Shown here: positions 11,601 to 19,497 of the stretch, piece after piece | Position numbering within the stretch: the first letter of the stretch is position 1 | Layout: the number at the start of each line of letters is the position of its first letter | NCBI GenBank assembly: GCA_965205545.1 | Contig: OZ242170.1 | Coordinates: 1,860,001 to 1,924,000 of the forward strand | Source of the DNA: Bin55 sp965205545 | GTDB lineage: Bacteria > Pseudomonadota > Gammaproteobacteria > Pseudomonadales > Azotimanducaceae | Direction of reading: 5' to 3' | DNA: 64,000 bases | Notes under the pieces: model-generated | What the model was told of the DNA's origin: nothing | The model's database searches: none | Seen by the model: only the letters and a program-made list of their open reading frames with translations | Made by a program: the position numbers and the translations under genes

Positions 11601-11637
11601 GAGCAATGTAATGCAGGAGGAAAGCGACCAGAACTAG
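5611..11637 (+). CDS. Giant secreted subtilisin-like serine protease (S8) with PPC-like and beta-propeller regions
   Basis: 2008 residues from GTG 5611, preferred over TTG 5590 because TAAAGG ends 8 nt before it and it directly starts the signal segment (hydrophobic ~8-27). A propeptide-like region spans ~185-310. The S8 catalytic triad is clear: Asp337 (GVMDSG), His374 (GHGTHVAG) and Ser556 (SGTSMSSP). A beta-sandwich follows (~640-760), as in Kp43-type subtilases. Then come about four PPC-like modules (~900-1430), each with a WYRW(T)AP.(T/S)G motif, and a ~350-residue region (from ~1440) with repeated blades resembling lactonase-type propellers (FVATDAGISTFRRD, HIYAATLNQGILIFER). Two copies of an Ig-like C-terminal module close the protein, each with SKWQ(Q/V)R and LC.Y motifs. 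It probably degrades extracellular protein or matures surface proteins. No sorting signal was recognised. Catalytic residues are intact. Confidence 0.9.
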   Translation: MKVSRSNVALTLLLVGLTTFALTGLLGSWKQSAVQEISVLSPINEVNQAVIDQIRQYGRYGSKEAAIVGAPKTQVEHAARSALNIPTTPISANDDYSTVSVDEEMQKGSLDRRESHSSPSAPNNGGRAWLDSSSGINSLIAQAEEAGRDWTFGWIQINRPLQSDAIEGKLRQFGSSVLGSTGDLVRAKLKKNRKSLESIDSLSWVSGLAALPPRLKLQGNIKEIAYSANPSSLTPVFVTVVDSHMEEAFRNEFKRLGLIVGHFDPSIRVFPMAIRSDQVAQLARLDFVQSIEPIAVVEATHDTAVPALGVDALREVGATSGEFTGTYGVTTPIGVMDSGLNTNHVAISSLRKSICGANFISTEDHDLWIDEYGHGTHVAGTMAGNGFFQPRYAGMAPGIEHIRFAKVLNSFGTGNTFAVIQGMDFLAKSSACPEEGWSEDRIKPLIVNMSLSSRSLEFDGRSTGPRKLDAMVWTHQQLYVVSNANARIYGYSNYGSAKNSLAVGNVHDNGDTVASSSVGPTVDGRLLPSIVGTGSNVYSAEGNASYDGYLPASGTSMSSPSVAGVAALLMDASPEHREQPALVRARLMASSVKPDVWFESESAFPRNNTNGPGSVQAQYGMGLVSARTSVTSNDISAGWISSGATVTLEDGEYAYQDIVVPEGARRLDIAMTWDEPPADTITSSVLNNLDLWVDFDADCGSGSCGEYSSRSTIDNVEWVIVTDPEPGTYRVKIAGERIFTDPPRAAIAWTLIRGDSTPTLKVYVEQDTYTTKDGESHNHSVEVVVSTNGYVASGTELHLDCRTQDGDPCASFGYATDDDLTYRRKFRGLVQREDGIGTNSTNVDRLYLGEVAHDEEQRVLLQLASETSEPLNIYLTATSWNANGASTPVVFNGPESNVDPDNETNPPANDSYTNPLLLENPEGSIEIDTLLATSEPGEPIRSATLQRPTRSIWFRWIAESSGLTSFVVNPRGTLPNWYLGYSSDLNPSVDVFQVSESCCGIASDDLIGSSDWSVQFFAEEGKEYRIRVGSAHASIPLVLNWLIGERPPNDNFDDAITLTGSYGTVSGHNMGATIEPGEFYGTLSSTIWYRWTAPATGNWSFHIEDAQLVHILVFTGDTVDKLRLVSGISAPGDRVSVATVEDETYHVMVASPNARTGGWQFNDLSWNRHNDSRNSWNWFESGRQLSESESGTARYQHEQWMGVEPGEHQSTGVQTGWLKWVAPSSGRYTWYWDQPSYHLAPFSGNAVDELSDIKHDVVASGTEFVFEAEEGEEYAISFGRTADSYQAYTYTSLVRSRNLWWGKTPENNTISDATVLSGMEGSIIGSNQFATTSSAIRRHLGYSSLWYTYKAEQSGWYRFWVENANSSSILSGFRPQEANLQPQFIAKSRPSSILGERVEVIVYVEEGASVLLRVGTARPHMDSEFELNWSNADPPNWLVYRGRIADSWRDDSGKVISLVKPTDMAFNSGGTLLFVATDAGISTFRRDTESGNLSLIQELSEPAAGSCLIWDPHRNRLYANKLDNWWIYGQEAGDATRLELDRVDYNVGLGTQIDKRPGAPVLFLGNNGDYLYKSTDFIQAIYTFGSQGNLELVGSNALRTDSVYPSADRNHWWKWNWHDEQLLVRELGTGFFRAVAKPWENERAYDEIGAFSHGEEHFLSVSQFAWYQSNFEALSIDFSTGEISSTIAAQFDDLLLTYCSAAIPRTSSNSLDVLCSGGAYVVEYDVDSGNASLSDYVATIPFSRVVPDAYGRALPEYDLAESGPIEPSPDGKHIYAATLNQGILIFERLGNEIQDLTSTPTSRLPRLDLLRASRNQIQFDSDTATDGCIAANEWVVDEVSYSVEDSKWQQRTVDSAWSDIEGTEKTRELCSYTPAESKEFRMVATFTVDGETIDFASNFFGEIEYVRLDSLTVAPGEIELDALTMTDCTAITNLGVNGVTYTVHESKWQVRDDSESDWSNIDSTRTTGGLCPYDPDDGREYRLVGRFTIDDEEGYYSSNVMQEESDQN

Positions 11638-12073
11638 AAATACACATTGAGATTGGTCGCTGATAGTCGAGGAATCGGCAAGAAAATGAGCTTGATTGTC
11701 GGTAAGTGCTTGCGCGATAGCAGTAAGTCCCTATTTTCTCCTATAGTCTCTTGCTGCACTGCTGAAACCGTTCTTTCAAATGCAATAATTGCCGGCAAAT
11801 TCGGTAGGGCTTGCAGATAAACCAGCACTTCCTGTAGCAATCCTCGGTGTGGGGCAGCTAAGACTTGCTTGCACAATCCACCCTGAAACCATTATTGAAA
11901 CTAATCGATTGCCGACTGAGCTAATCGTTGCGCTATCCAGATTCAACCGGTCATTTTGGTAGGACTGGCGACGATTCCACGTGACTCTTGCTACAGCCGC
12001 TGTTTAATCGCATCACGCACACCAATATGCACAATACTTAGCATGATCGAAATGCACAGAGGCAAAACCTAAA
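11638..12073. other. Intergenic region with no recognisable gene
   Basis: 436 nt between the subtilase and the HicB-like gene. A frame on the minus strand (11634-11876) overlaps the subtilase end and shows no family-like sequence. No terminator hairpin with a T-run was found after the subtilase stop. Confidence 0.4.
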
Positions 12074-12277
12074 TTGGCTCAAAGAACCTTCCATGTACGG
12101 GTGCAAAAGTACCAAGACAGGTGGTGCGTTTGGGAGTCAGATATTCCAGGTCTCTTCCTTGAAACGGATGACTTGCGTGAGATGAGGGATTCGATTGAAG
12201 ACATTGCACCAGAGCTTATTGTCAACAATGTAAAGATCGATGAAAGAGATTTGGCGGAGAATTCTGGTATCGATTAG
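12074..12277 (+). CDS. hicB: HicB-like antitoxin (DUF1902 type)
   Basis: 67 residues: RTFHVRVQKYQDRWCVWESD followed by IPGLFLETDDLREM and IAPELI. The order of a short beta-strand start, V(W)..SDIPGL..E.., then L..(M)..I...PELI matches small HicB antitoxins of the DUF1902 type, which fold like RNase H and neutralise HicA mRNA interferases. The only usable start is TTG 12074; the nearest purine-rich site (AGAGG) is ~12 nt away, so expression may be weak. A HicA-like frame follows after 62 nt on the same strand, the usual partner. No DNA-binding domain is fused, as is typical for this subgroup. Confidence 0.75.
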   Translation: MAQRTFHVRVQKYQDRWCVWESDIPGLFLETDDLREMRDSIEDIAPELIVNNVKIDERDLAENSGID

Positions 12278-12339
12278 AGACCAAGAAGGCCCAACAAAAC
12301 CACCACGCTCAAAGCCACGAATTTTCATTGAACAATTGA

Positions 12340-12552
12340 TTGCAGCTTGAGCTGAATGGCGGCCTACGCCAGGCAGGAAAAAAGCTGCCAACAAAGAACG
12401 GGTGGTCAAGAATTCGCCAAGGGCGTGGCAGCCACGAAATCTGGTCCAAAGAGAATGGTTCGGAAATTTCGGTTTCCGTACCGGCAAAGCTAGGGAATCG
12501 CCACACCGCCAATGGAATATTGAAATCAGCAGGAATCGACAAGATTCCTTAG
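12340..12552 (+). CDS. hicA: HicA-like mRNA interferase toxin, N-terminus possibly degraded
   Basis: 70 residues. The core NGWSRIRQGRGSHEIW, VSVPAKL and RHTANGILKSAGI matches the HicA double-stranded RNA-binding fold, with the catalytic-type His in GSH (RNA cleavage in the family). The first ~18 residues do not resemble the usual HicA N-terminal helix, the start would be TTG and no ribosome site is evident. The gap to hicB (62 nt) is longer than typical for these pairs. The toxin may therefore be a decayed copy, or the true start may be obscured by a small indel around 12340-12390. The histidine and the C-terminal half are intact. Assignment to HicA is fairly sure; activity is doubtful. Confidence 0.65.
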   Translation: MQLELNGGLRQAGKKLPTKNGWSRIRQGRGSHEIWSKENGSEISVSVPAKLGNRHTANGILKSAGIDKIP

Positions 12553-12737
12553 CTAGTTAAGTTTACGTGTGACTGCTCGCTTCACTCGTGTACGTGATCG
12601 GCAAGAACATTGATTCGTGTTGAATACGCACCTCGAACAGACTTGCCCTGGAATCAGTGGCCTAATTGAGCGAATTGTGAAGACGTGTTAGTGAATCATT
12701 TTCGCGATACCCAATTGCTCTGCGCCATGGAATCTCT

Positions 12738-15700
12738 CTACGGAGCCTGCCAAAGAACCGAAATGTCAACTTCGTTGTCCACAATCCCATCAAGTCCATC
12801 CAGCGTCGGTAAGTCTTCGGTCATCAGCAGATAAACCGATGTCTTCACTTCGAACGTGTCAAAGTCAAGGTGCAACATCGAAATCGCCAAATCTTCGGTC
12901 TCATCCGTGTCCCAATGTCCTATGCACGAGGCCTGCACCCACAGTAGACTGAAGCTCAGGTCGCCCAGACCAATAGACCAAATCCCTGGCACGCCGCTCG
13001 ATCTGGCATTCGCCATGTCAACTGTATTGTCAGTGGCTCCCGAAGCCTCCGCAACATCCTTCATTGCGCCTACATTGAACAGATAGAAGCTCGTGTCAAA
13101 GAAAGTGTCTTTCTCTGCGATCAATTGCGTTTCGGGTTGATCCATTCCACCGTTGCAGATCTCGAGTCCGATTACTCCCTGAATATTCCAAGTGTTCGTG
13201 TCGGATTTCTCCAGGTTAGAAATGATTCCATCCGCTTCACCGTCCGCCTCGTCGTGCTTTTGCAGGTCCGACGTGTCCAGCAGATAGTAGCCGTCGCGCG
13301 AGAAAATGCTCTCCACAGGCACGAACTGGGCAACATCTGACGCACTTCCCAACGCGCTCGTGCGCGCAGAAGACACCAGCGGCATAAACCCGTCCAATCG
13401 GTAGCTGTTTGGTCCTTCTCGAACATGCATCATGTTGATCCGGCCATCGGTAGACTCGTCCGCCGCGTCCGCCATTAGGAGGTCCGTAGACGATGCAAAG
13501 TACGTAATGCCACTGAATGGCATCGTAACAATCAGGTCTTCTGCACCATCGTCATCATAGTCCGAAACCTGAAAGACGGTCGACGCATAGGGGATTGCTT
13601 CAAACGGTGAAAATTCCGAGTACATTTGCAGCGTCTCTTCCCGTTCAAGCAACGGTTCCAGCAACAGTGCCCCATCTTGCTTTTCCTCCACTTCTGCCGA
13701 GATTGCATTGCCGGAGAGCAAGTAGACCATAGGCGGACCAAACTCTCCGTCATCTGGCCAAGGATCGGAAAAGTAGTTGGTCGCCACTATTGTTGAGGTA
13801 GCTTCGCCAAAGAGACCTTCGAGCGAGGTTGTGCTGTTGCCAAATCGGTCTCCGCCAGTTAGATCTTCAGTGGCGGGATTGCGTATCGCAATGCAGGTGC
13901 CTAGCACCGAACATTGGGTATGGTTGATCTTTCCATCCACTGTTCCGTCAAGTGCATCAGCAGCGGCAAATTGACTTCCGTAAACAATAAACACGGCTCC
14001 ACCTTCAATCTCGTCGGTGGGGGCACCTACGACCACATCGCCTACGGAATCTCGATCCATGTCCGTTAGCGCACCAAGACTTCGATAAATTACGCCGAAC
14101 GAGGAGCGCTCTCCTCGGAGCTCCCAACTGCGCTCACCTTGGCCAAAGTTTTCGACTTGGATTGTTTGATTGGCGTGGCGATCAAGCGGATCGAGCATTT
14201 GAAGATCGCTGCTTGACAAGATGTGCAACGCTCCACGCTCGTCGCTTGGGTCGCCGCCCTGCAACAAAATCTTGGGTCCGCCCGAGAGGTCGAAGTCTCC
14301 CAATGGATGCGTAGTCGCCGGAGCAAGGCTGAAGAAATTAAGCTCACTCCACCCCGATTCGACGCGATAGGAGGCTACGTTGCCGATTCCTAGATTGTCG
14401 CCGACACCATCTCCATCCAGGTCTTCCCACTCGAAGGGATTGCTGGGGAAGGCATCAGTGTTATCGCCATACCCATCGCCGTCGCTGTCCAGCCATTCCG
14501 TTGGATCGAAGGGAAAGTGATCATCGATATCGGCATAGCCGTCGTTGTCGTCGTCAAGATCACCGTTGTCTCCTATGCCATCCATGTCGAAATCCACCCA
14601 CTCGTTGGGATCATGAACGAAGAGGTCGGTGTTGTCGCCGTATCCGTCGCCGTCGCTATCGTATTGCTCAGTTGGGTCCAACGGATAGGCGTCCAGGACG
14701 TCGTCCACACCATCACCGTCGTCGTCTGCGTCAACGTAGTTGACCTCGCCGTCGTTATCGGTGTCGAAGGGGAACGGATCGAAGAAATCCCAAATTCCAT
14801 CGCCGTCCGCATCGAAGTCGCTGTTGTCACCAACGCCATCCATGTCTAGGTCCGAGTCCTCGAAGGGATTAGTCGGAAAAGCGTCAATGAAATTCGCGGT
14901 ACCGTCGCCGTCGGCATCATAGATTGCATCAGCGTGCAAGGGAAACGCGTCAATCAAGTCGTTGACGCCGTCGCCGTCGTCGTCCATGTCCGCAATGTTG
15001 AGCAACCCATCTCCATCCGTGTCCTGCAAGTTGTTGTGCAGATAAAGCGCTCCATCCAGTTGTCCGTCGGACTTGTCGATCGCGGAGAACGAACCGGAAT
15101 ACATGACATTCAGAATGCTCGCACTCTGTCTATCCGCGTTTGTCGTAGACGATGCAAACATGTAGTCCAGACCGCCGTCGGCATCCAGATCTCCCAAAGG
15201 GTACATCCCCCCGAGACCGACTCCTGCCCTTACGTCTGGAGTCGGAATGAGCACCGATGCCCTTCCCAGATTCAGCAATTGAACAAGGTCGATGGTTGAG
15301 TCCAACGGTTGTCCAAACGGGCTGTCCATTGCATCGATGTTGTCCAATTCCACATCAAGCACAAGTCCTTGATAGGCCATGAGAATGCGGCTGTTCTGCT
15401 CCCCGTCAGGGGAGTTGAGAACCGAGTGTGGAACGGGATCGAATGAGAAGACGCTAAAGAAGTCCCACACACCGGTCTGCTCCGCGGACGAGGAAGTGAA
15501 ATCTATCAGGCCGCCATCTTCCGTACCATTCTGGGCATCGAGATTTCTGAGCCCTTCAACTGTGAACATGGAATGGGGACCGAGAGTGGTCCAAACCATG
15601 ACCTCTCCCCTACCGTCGCCATCGATGTCTGCAACGCCCTCCACCACGCGGTTTCCGCCGGTGAATGCCGAGCTAGTAATTAGGTATGACCCGCCATCCT

Positions 15701-18200
15701 CAAAAAGGAAATCCTCTACCACAACTTGGCCGTCGGTTGAGCCATCAATCCAGTCGAACAGCTGAACCAGCTCGGTGTTGAGGATGTAGACCACCCCTTC
15801 GTCGAGCCAGCTAAAGCCATTGAGTCCAATCCCCAATTCGTGGCCGATGTAACCCGTTAGATGTCCAAGATTCGCTAGTGAAGCACCGTTGCGGTAGGTG
15901 TCGAAATGTATGCGGAAGCAGAGCTCGGCAGTGGCAACGATCTCGTCGAAGACGTTGATGGCGTCCGTTGTTCGAGAAGTGAACGAGTGAAATGCGCTGC
16001 TCGTCAACAAATACAAACTGACGTCGTCACCCTCAGCTGCGCGAGTTCCCAGGACAGCCAAATCGGCCAATCCGTCGCCGTCGCGATCATGCGTTGGTAC
16101 AACCCCCATCAAAGTTAGGTCGTAGTTCATTCCTACATTCCAGCATCCTGCGCTCTCCAGGCAGTGCTGGAGATGCACATGTTGGTCTTCGGATCCATCA
16201 AGGCGGTCAAACGCATTAAGAGAGGCGTCATCCAGCTGCACCAGATACACGCTCTGACCCGACGAAACGACAAGGTTTCCACTGCGAGCGACATCGGAAA
16301 CATTGCCAAGGAATGCCATATGTGTTCCAAGTGCGCCTCCCGGGTCTGCGCCATGAATCACCCAGGTCCGGTCAATAGCAGCCAGGCTCTGCAATCCAAT
16401 ATTGCCGTCATGGTCTCCCGCAGTGCCGGATTCTCCGTCGAGTTCGGCAGTTGAGAACAGGTAGACCGCGCCAGCGGCTTGTCCAGCATGGTTGCTGGCT
16501 TGCGGTGCAGCAACTGCGATTCCATCAAATCCATCGCCATTGAAGTCGTTGGTGCGCACCATCTTTGATCCGAACCCGTCATTGGGAACCTCGCTCTCCA
16601 TGGTGAGCATATTGGCACCCGAAACCAGCGGGTCAAACGGGTCTACGTCGTCAATGTTGAGAACCCCGTCGTTGTCGATGTCGGGATCGGAGTTGTCTCC
16701 TATGCCATCTCCGTCGAAGTCGGCCCACTCGGTTGCGAGATTCGGAAACAAGTCGGTGTTGTCGCCATAGCCGTCCCCATCCGTGTCCGCCCACTCGTTG
16801 GGATTCACGGGATAGACGTCTACGTCTGCGGCGAATCCATCTCCGTCGAAATCGAATGTCGACGATGGGGTGCCCGTAGAAGCAACCTGGAACTTCGTGA
16901 TGTCTATTGAACGAACGGAGTCTGCACTCGCCTCATGATTGGGTAGCGCGTGCTCTATCCCACAGGGCTTGCCGTTGCAATCCTCGTGCGGATTGGAGAA
17001 CTTGTCGACATCGATGGCGTTGTATGCGGAACCGGCATAGGTCATCACCGTACCGAATTCGTTCTGAACTCCGTGTCCTCGAGACCAGTAGAACGTGCCA
17101 ACCGCGCCTTGAACATAGGAGTGCCCTAAACCAACTAGGTGGCCAATTTCATGCGCGGTGACGTTTGTGGGACAAAGCCCGGGGCCTAGCCATACGGATG
17201 TCAGCACTGCACGATCCTTCTCATGGATGAACCCGCGTCCGCGCCAACCTCCGATATCCTCTGCAATGCCGCAAAGACCAGAAAAGGGGTTCAGAGGGTG
17301 AAACGCAACAACTAGATCCGCTCCGTAGTCACTCTGCAACTGGTCTCTCACTTCATCGGGAACAAAAAACCCACCTTCGCTTATTTCGGGCACGACGCTT
17401 TCATCAACCAAACCCACCAATCGGAAATTCAGGTCGGTCCCGCTACGCTGGAAGAAGAAATTGGTCACAGCGAAGATTTGGCTGATTTGAACGGTTGGAT
17501 CATTTCCCGGCAACACAAAGCTAACGAAGGACTCGTACACGACAACGACATCAATCGTGGGGCTATCCGGCACATCATTAGGATCCGTGGGATCGGTATT
17601 CATGAAGATTTCGTTTTCGTCGTCCACTCCATCTCCGTCGGTGTCCTTGAGGAAATTCATGTTGCGTTTGCTCAACGACGTAAAGGGCATTTCCGTCTCG
17701 CCAGCGAACCACACAGCATCGAGCAAGGAGAAGAACGTTAGAGTCCGACCTTCGTGAACCAACACCTCGAGATAGACATCCCCCTTGGGCAACACCCCCA
17801 ATTCCACTTCAAAGGATTGTGGTTTGACCTCTTCAAACGGCGCCAATCCAAACTCTAGAGGAGTCGTACCTAAAAACAACGATTTCTCGTCGGCATACTC
17901 CTCGTCGTGGAAGGTTCCTGTCACCGCGATAGTGGCGTAAAGGTTCTCTGTCGGAGTTTCCTCGAAATTCCGCAATCCAAACTTTACAGTGGCAGTCTCG
18001 CCGTCTTCACTCTCAAGGGTGCAGGGACAATCGATTGCCACGCGTGCCCATTCAAGCTGTGCACTGAGGGACAGGAACGAAAAAACCAGCAGACTTGTAG
18101 CAATGCACCATTGCATCAAGTTTCGACCGTCCAATTGTCGTTTTCTAAAAGGATTCTTCATGGATTGCGTGATATTTCTCGAGTGGGTTCTTGATTGCAT
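12738..18200 (-). CDS. Giant secreted metzincin-type metalloprotease with TSP3 and FG-GAP-like repeats
   Basis: 1820 residues from ATG 18200. It is preceded by GAGAGGA, 6 nt before the start and inside the end of the upstream gene; a TTG at 18206 is less likely. A hydrophobic signal lies at ~30-46 and ends in SAQ. A ~100-residue beta domain follows. The peptidase carries the metzincin zinc motif HEIGHLVGLGH (His350, Glu351, His354, His360) and a Met-turn-like GTVMTYAG further on, with several cysteines. Calcium-binding thrombospondin type 3 repeats (DTDGDGYGDNTD type) occur at ~450-525 and in a long block at ~1060-1267. FG-GAP-like propeller repeats (DFNGDGFDGIAVAAP type) fill ~530-1020 and ~1280-1810. 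The order peptidase, propeller, TSP3, propeller is unusual. It is very probably exported and calcium-stabilised. It is downstream of, and coupled (2-nt gap) to, a His-rich membrane protein. Confidence 0.88.
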   Translation of the reverse strand: MQSRTHSRNITQSMKNPFRKRQLDGRNLMQWCIATSLLVFSFLSLSAQLEWARVAIDCPCTLESEDGETATVKFGLRNFEETPTENLYATIAVTGTFHDEEYADEKSLFLGTTPLEFGLAPFEEVKPQSFEVELGVLPKGDVYLEVLVHEGRTLTFFSLLDAVWFAGETEMPFTSLSKRNMNFLKDTDGDGVDDENEIFMNTDPTDPNDVPDSPTIDVVVVYESFVSFVLPGNDPTVQISQIFAVTNFFFQRSGTDLNFRLVGLVDESVVPEISEGGFFVPDEVRDQLQSDYGADLVVAFHPLNPFSGLCGIAEDIGGWRGRGFIHEKDRAVLTSVWLGPGLCPTNVTAHEIGHLVGLGHSYVQGAVGTFYWSRGHGVQNEFGTVMTYAGSAYNAIDVDKFSNPHEDCNGKPCGIEHALPNHEASADSVRSIDITKFQVASTGTPSSTFDFDGDGFAADVDVYPVNPNEWADTDGDGYGDNTDLFPNLATEWADFDGDGIGDNSDPDIDNDGVLNIDDVDPFDPLVSGANMLTMESEVPNDGFGSKMVRTNDFNGDGFDGIAVAAPQASNHAGQAAGAVYLFSTAELDGESGTAGDHDGNIGLQSLAAIDRTWVIHGADPGGALGTHMAFLGNVSDVARSGNLVVSSGQSVYLVQLDDASLNAFDRLDGSEDQHVHLQHCLESAGCWNVGMNYDLTLMGVVPTHDRDGDGLADLAVLGTRAAEGDDVSLYLLTSSAFHSFTSRTTDAINVFDEIVATAELCFRIHFDTYRNGASLANLGHLTGYIGHELGIGLNGFSWLDEGVVYILNTELVQLFDWIDGSTDGQVVVEDFLFEDGGSYLITSSAFTGGNRVVEGVADIDGDGRGEVMVWTTLGPHSMFTVEGLRNLDAQNGTEDGGLIDFTSSSAEQTGVWDFFSVFSFDPVPHSVLNSPDGEQNSRILMAYQGLVLDVELDNIDAMDSPFGQPLDSTIDLVQLLNLGRASVLIPTPDVRAGVGLGGMYPLGDLDADGGLDYMFASSTTNADRQSASILNVMYSGSFSAIDKSDGQLDGALYLHNNLQDTDGDGLLNIADMDDDGDGVNDLIDAFPLHADAIYDADGDGTANFIDAFPTNPFEDSDLDMDGVGDNSDFDADGDGIWDFFDPFPFDTDNDGEVNYVDADDDGDGVDDVLDAYPLDPTEQYDSDGDGYGDNTDLFVHDPNEWVDFDMDGIGDNGDLDDDNDGYADIDDHFPFDPTEWLDSDGDGYGDNTDAFPSNPFEWEDLDGDGVGDNLGIGNVASYRVESGWSELNFFSLAPATTHPLGDFDLSGGPKILLQGGDPSDERGALHILSSSDLQMLDPLDRHANQTIQVENFGQGERSWELRGERSSFGVIYRSLGALTDMDRDSVGDVVVGAPTDEIEGGAVFIVYGSQFAAADALDGTVDGKINHTQCSVLGTCIAIRNPATEDLTGGDRFGNSTTSLEGLFGEATSTIVATNYFSDPWPDDGEFGPPMVYLLSGNAISAEVEEKQDGALLLEPLLEREETLQMYSEFSPFEAIPYASTVFQVSDYDDDGAEDLIVTMPFSGITYFASSTDLLMADAADESTDGRINMMHVREGPNSYRLDGFMPLVSSARTSALGSASDVAQFVPVESIFSRDGYYLLDTSDLQKHDEADGEADGIISNLEKSDTNTWNIQGVIGLEICNGGMDQPETQLIAEKDTFFDTSFYLFNVGAMKDVAEASGATDNTVDMANARSSGVPGIWSIGLGDLSFSLLWVQASCIGHWDTDETEDLAISMLHLDFDTFEVKTSVYLLMTEDLPTLDGLDGIVDNEVDISVLWQAP
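14400..15020. repeat. TSP3-encoding DNA repeat block
   Basis: About 620 nt made of near-copies of a short unit encoding DxDGDGxxDxxD calcium-binding turns, inside the metalloprotease gene. The low-complexity GAT/GAC composition also creates long spurious Val/Ile-rich frames on the opposite strand. A smaller block of the same kind is at 16630-16850. Confidence 0.75.
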
Positions 18201-18202
18201 TT

Positions 18203-18895
18203 TCAATCCTCTCTACGAGGGACGTACTTGGTATTGGCATGGCGGTCACGCCGAGTTTCGGCGACGTCAGGCTTCGAGTAGTCGATGTGCTGACCCATGC
18301 TGCTTGTTGGAGTTAGCCATCCTGCCTCGTCTGTTCCATGAAACTCGAAGCTGCCTTCGGTGGTAGCTACATACGCAAACGTCTGGGCTTTTCCAAAGGT
18401 GACAATGAGCTGCTGGAATTCCTTCTCGCCAGCTTCAGGCTTGGCGTAAATGGACGTGTTGCCGAATTCGTCAGGCACGATTCGATCCACGACGGACTTG
18501 TACGTCTTGTCGATTTGCGGAATTGCGATTTCCACGGGCGTGCCGAGCAGCCATTGCGAGTACTCGCCGGTAAGAGTCACATAGATGGAATCGTCGGGCA
18601 TTCCTTCAGGTAAGCGTGGAGCGTCTTGGTCGTTCGGATCAGTCTCGTGCCACGCATAGCGCAACTTGCGCGGTGGAAACTGAGATTCGGCGTTTGATGT
18701 CGGTTCATCATGATCATGATCATGATCGTGTTCATGATCGTGATGCATGTGTGGGTCTGCGAACGAGCCGCTCTGCTGCATGACAAAAACGGTCACGATA
18801 TAAGCCGACACGCCGGCCAACACAACAACAGCTCCGATAACTGCCCACGTCTTCCAAGCGAAACGAGCGTTGCCGGCTTTATCTTGGTTACTCAT
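18203..18895 (-). CDS. Single-pass membrane protein with His/Asp-rich metal-binding stretch
   Basis: 230 residues: a short cytoplasmic N-terminus, one transmembrane helix at ~14-38, then a dense His/Asp stretch at ~48-63 (HMHHDHEHDHDHDHDE). A globular extracytoplasmic region of ~160 residues follows, without a recognised fold. The His-rich stretch is the kind seen in zinc or nickel binding loops of transporters and chaperones. The gene ends 2 nt before the metalloprotease ATG, and its last codons supply that gene's ribosome site, so translation is probably coupled. Inference: it may bind or deliver zinc to the secreted protease or anchor it during export. No homologue is recognised. The ATG at 18893-18895 lacks a clear ribosome site. 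Confidence 0.8.
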   Translation of the reverse strand: MSNQDKAGNARFAWKTWAVIGAVVVLAGVSAYIVTVFVMQQSGSFADPHMHHDHEHDHDHDHDEPTSNAESQFPPRKLRYAWHETDPNDQDAPRLPEGMPDDSIYVTLTGEYSQWLLGTPVEIAIPQIDKTYKSVVDRIVPDEFGNTSIYAKPEAGEKEFQQLIVTFGKAQTFAYVATTEGSFEFHGTDEAGWLTPTSSMGQHIDYSKPDVAETRRDRHANTKYVPRRED

Positions 18896-19117
18896 TACAG
18901 GCCACTACTGATGCAAAGTCCATTTTATGCTTCGCTAACCCAGCCAATATAGTTTCGTTCAGAAATGGCAGGTGTTCATCGAAAGTCGTTCATTGCGTCT
19001 TGAATTCACTTCAGACGAGCATTGTGGCCTGAATCGAATCCAGCAACATGGTGAGACGTGTCAGTGATTACTTCGGACAGTCCAACAAGCTTCATGACTT
19101 GATCTCAGGAGGAACGC
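18896..19117. other. Intergenic region upstream of the His-rich protein
   Basis: AT-moderate sequence that should contain the minus-strand promoter of the His-rich/metalloprotease unit. No clear promoter pair or structured RNA was found. Confidence 0.35.
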
Positions 19118-19291
19118 GTGTGCACAGAAATCGACCGTTTTCAAAACCACCTCTTCTCGCCGAAAACGTGGATTTTGGAACCGCAACTTGATGAGAATCC
19201 AGTGTCTACACTTGAAACCGCCGATTCCAAAGTTTTCCGAGTGTCGAGATTGATGGGATCGACGCAATGCCGAACTAGGAGATTACTCTAA
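19118..19291 (+). CDS. Possible short ORF with strong ribosome site (57 codons)
   Basis: GTG at 19118 is preceded by AGGAGG (19107-19112) at 5-nt spacing, the best Shine-Dalgarno sequence in this area. The frame reads CTEIDRFQNHLF... and stops at TAA 19289-19291. The same frame is then open again for about 69 codons, to ~19500. It may be a true small gene, a decayed gene with one nonsense mutation, or chance. No family is recognised and nothing in the surroundings supports a role. It overlaps no gene on the other strand. Confidence 0.25.
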   Translation: MCTEIDRFQNHLFSPKTWILEPQLDENPVSTLETADSKVFRVSRLMGSTQCRTRRLL

Positions 19292-19497
19292 CAGCTCGAC
19301 GAATCAATTCTGCTTCATTACAAGCGAATTGCCCATTCGAGAATTCTACACTTGGACACGAACGCACATTTCCTCTATGACAACCGTGCGTGCCAACGCA
19401 TTGCCTCAGAAGTTTCCGAAGACATACTGACGCGAGAACGCGCCGGACTACCTATAGATGGTCGATCGATCGGAGACAACCAAACGTGGAGATATAG

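Noticed and set aside
14501..14849. Val/Ile-rich frames on the plus strand, resembling membrane protein
   Set aside because: They are the reverse reading of GAT/GAC-rich TSP3 repeats and carry no ribosome site.
14400..15020. Possible CRISPR-like direct repeats
   Set aside because: Repeats are in frame with a calcium-binding TSP3 domain and have no uniform spacers or cas genes.
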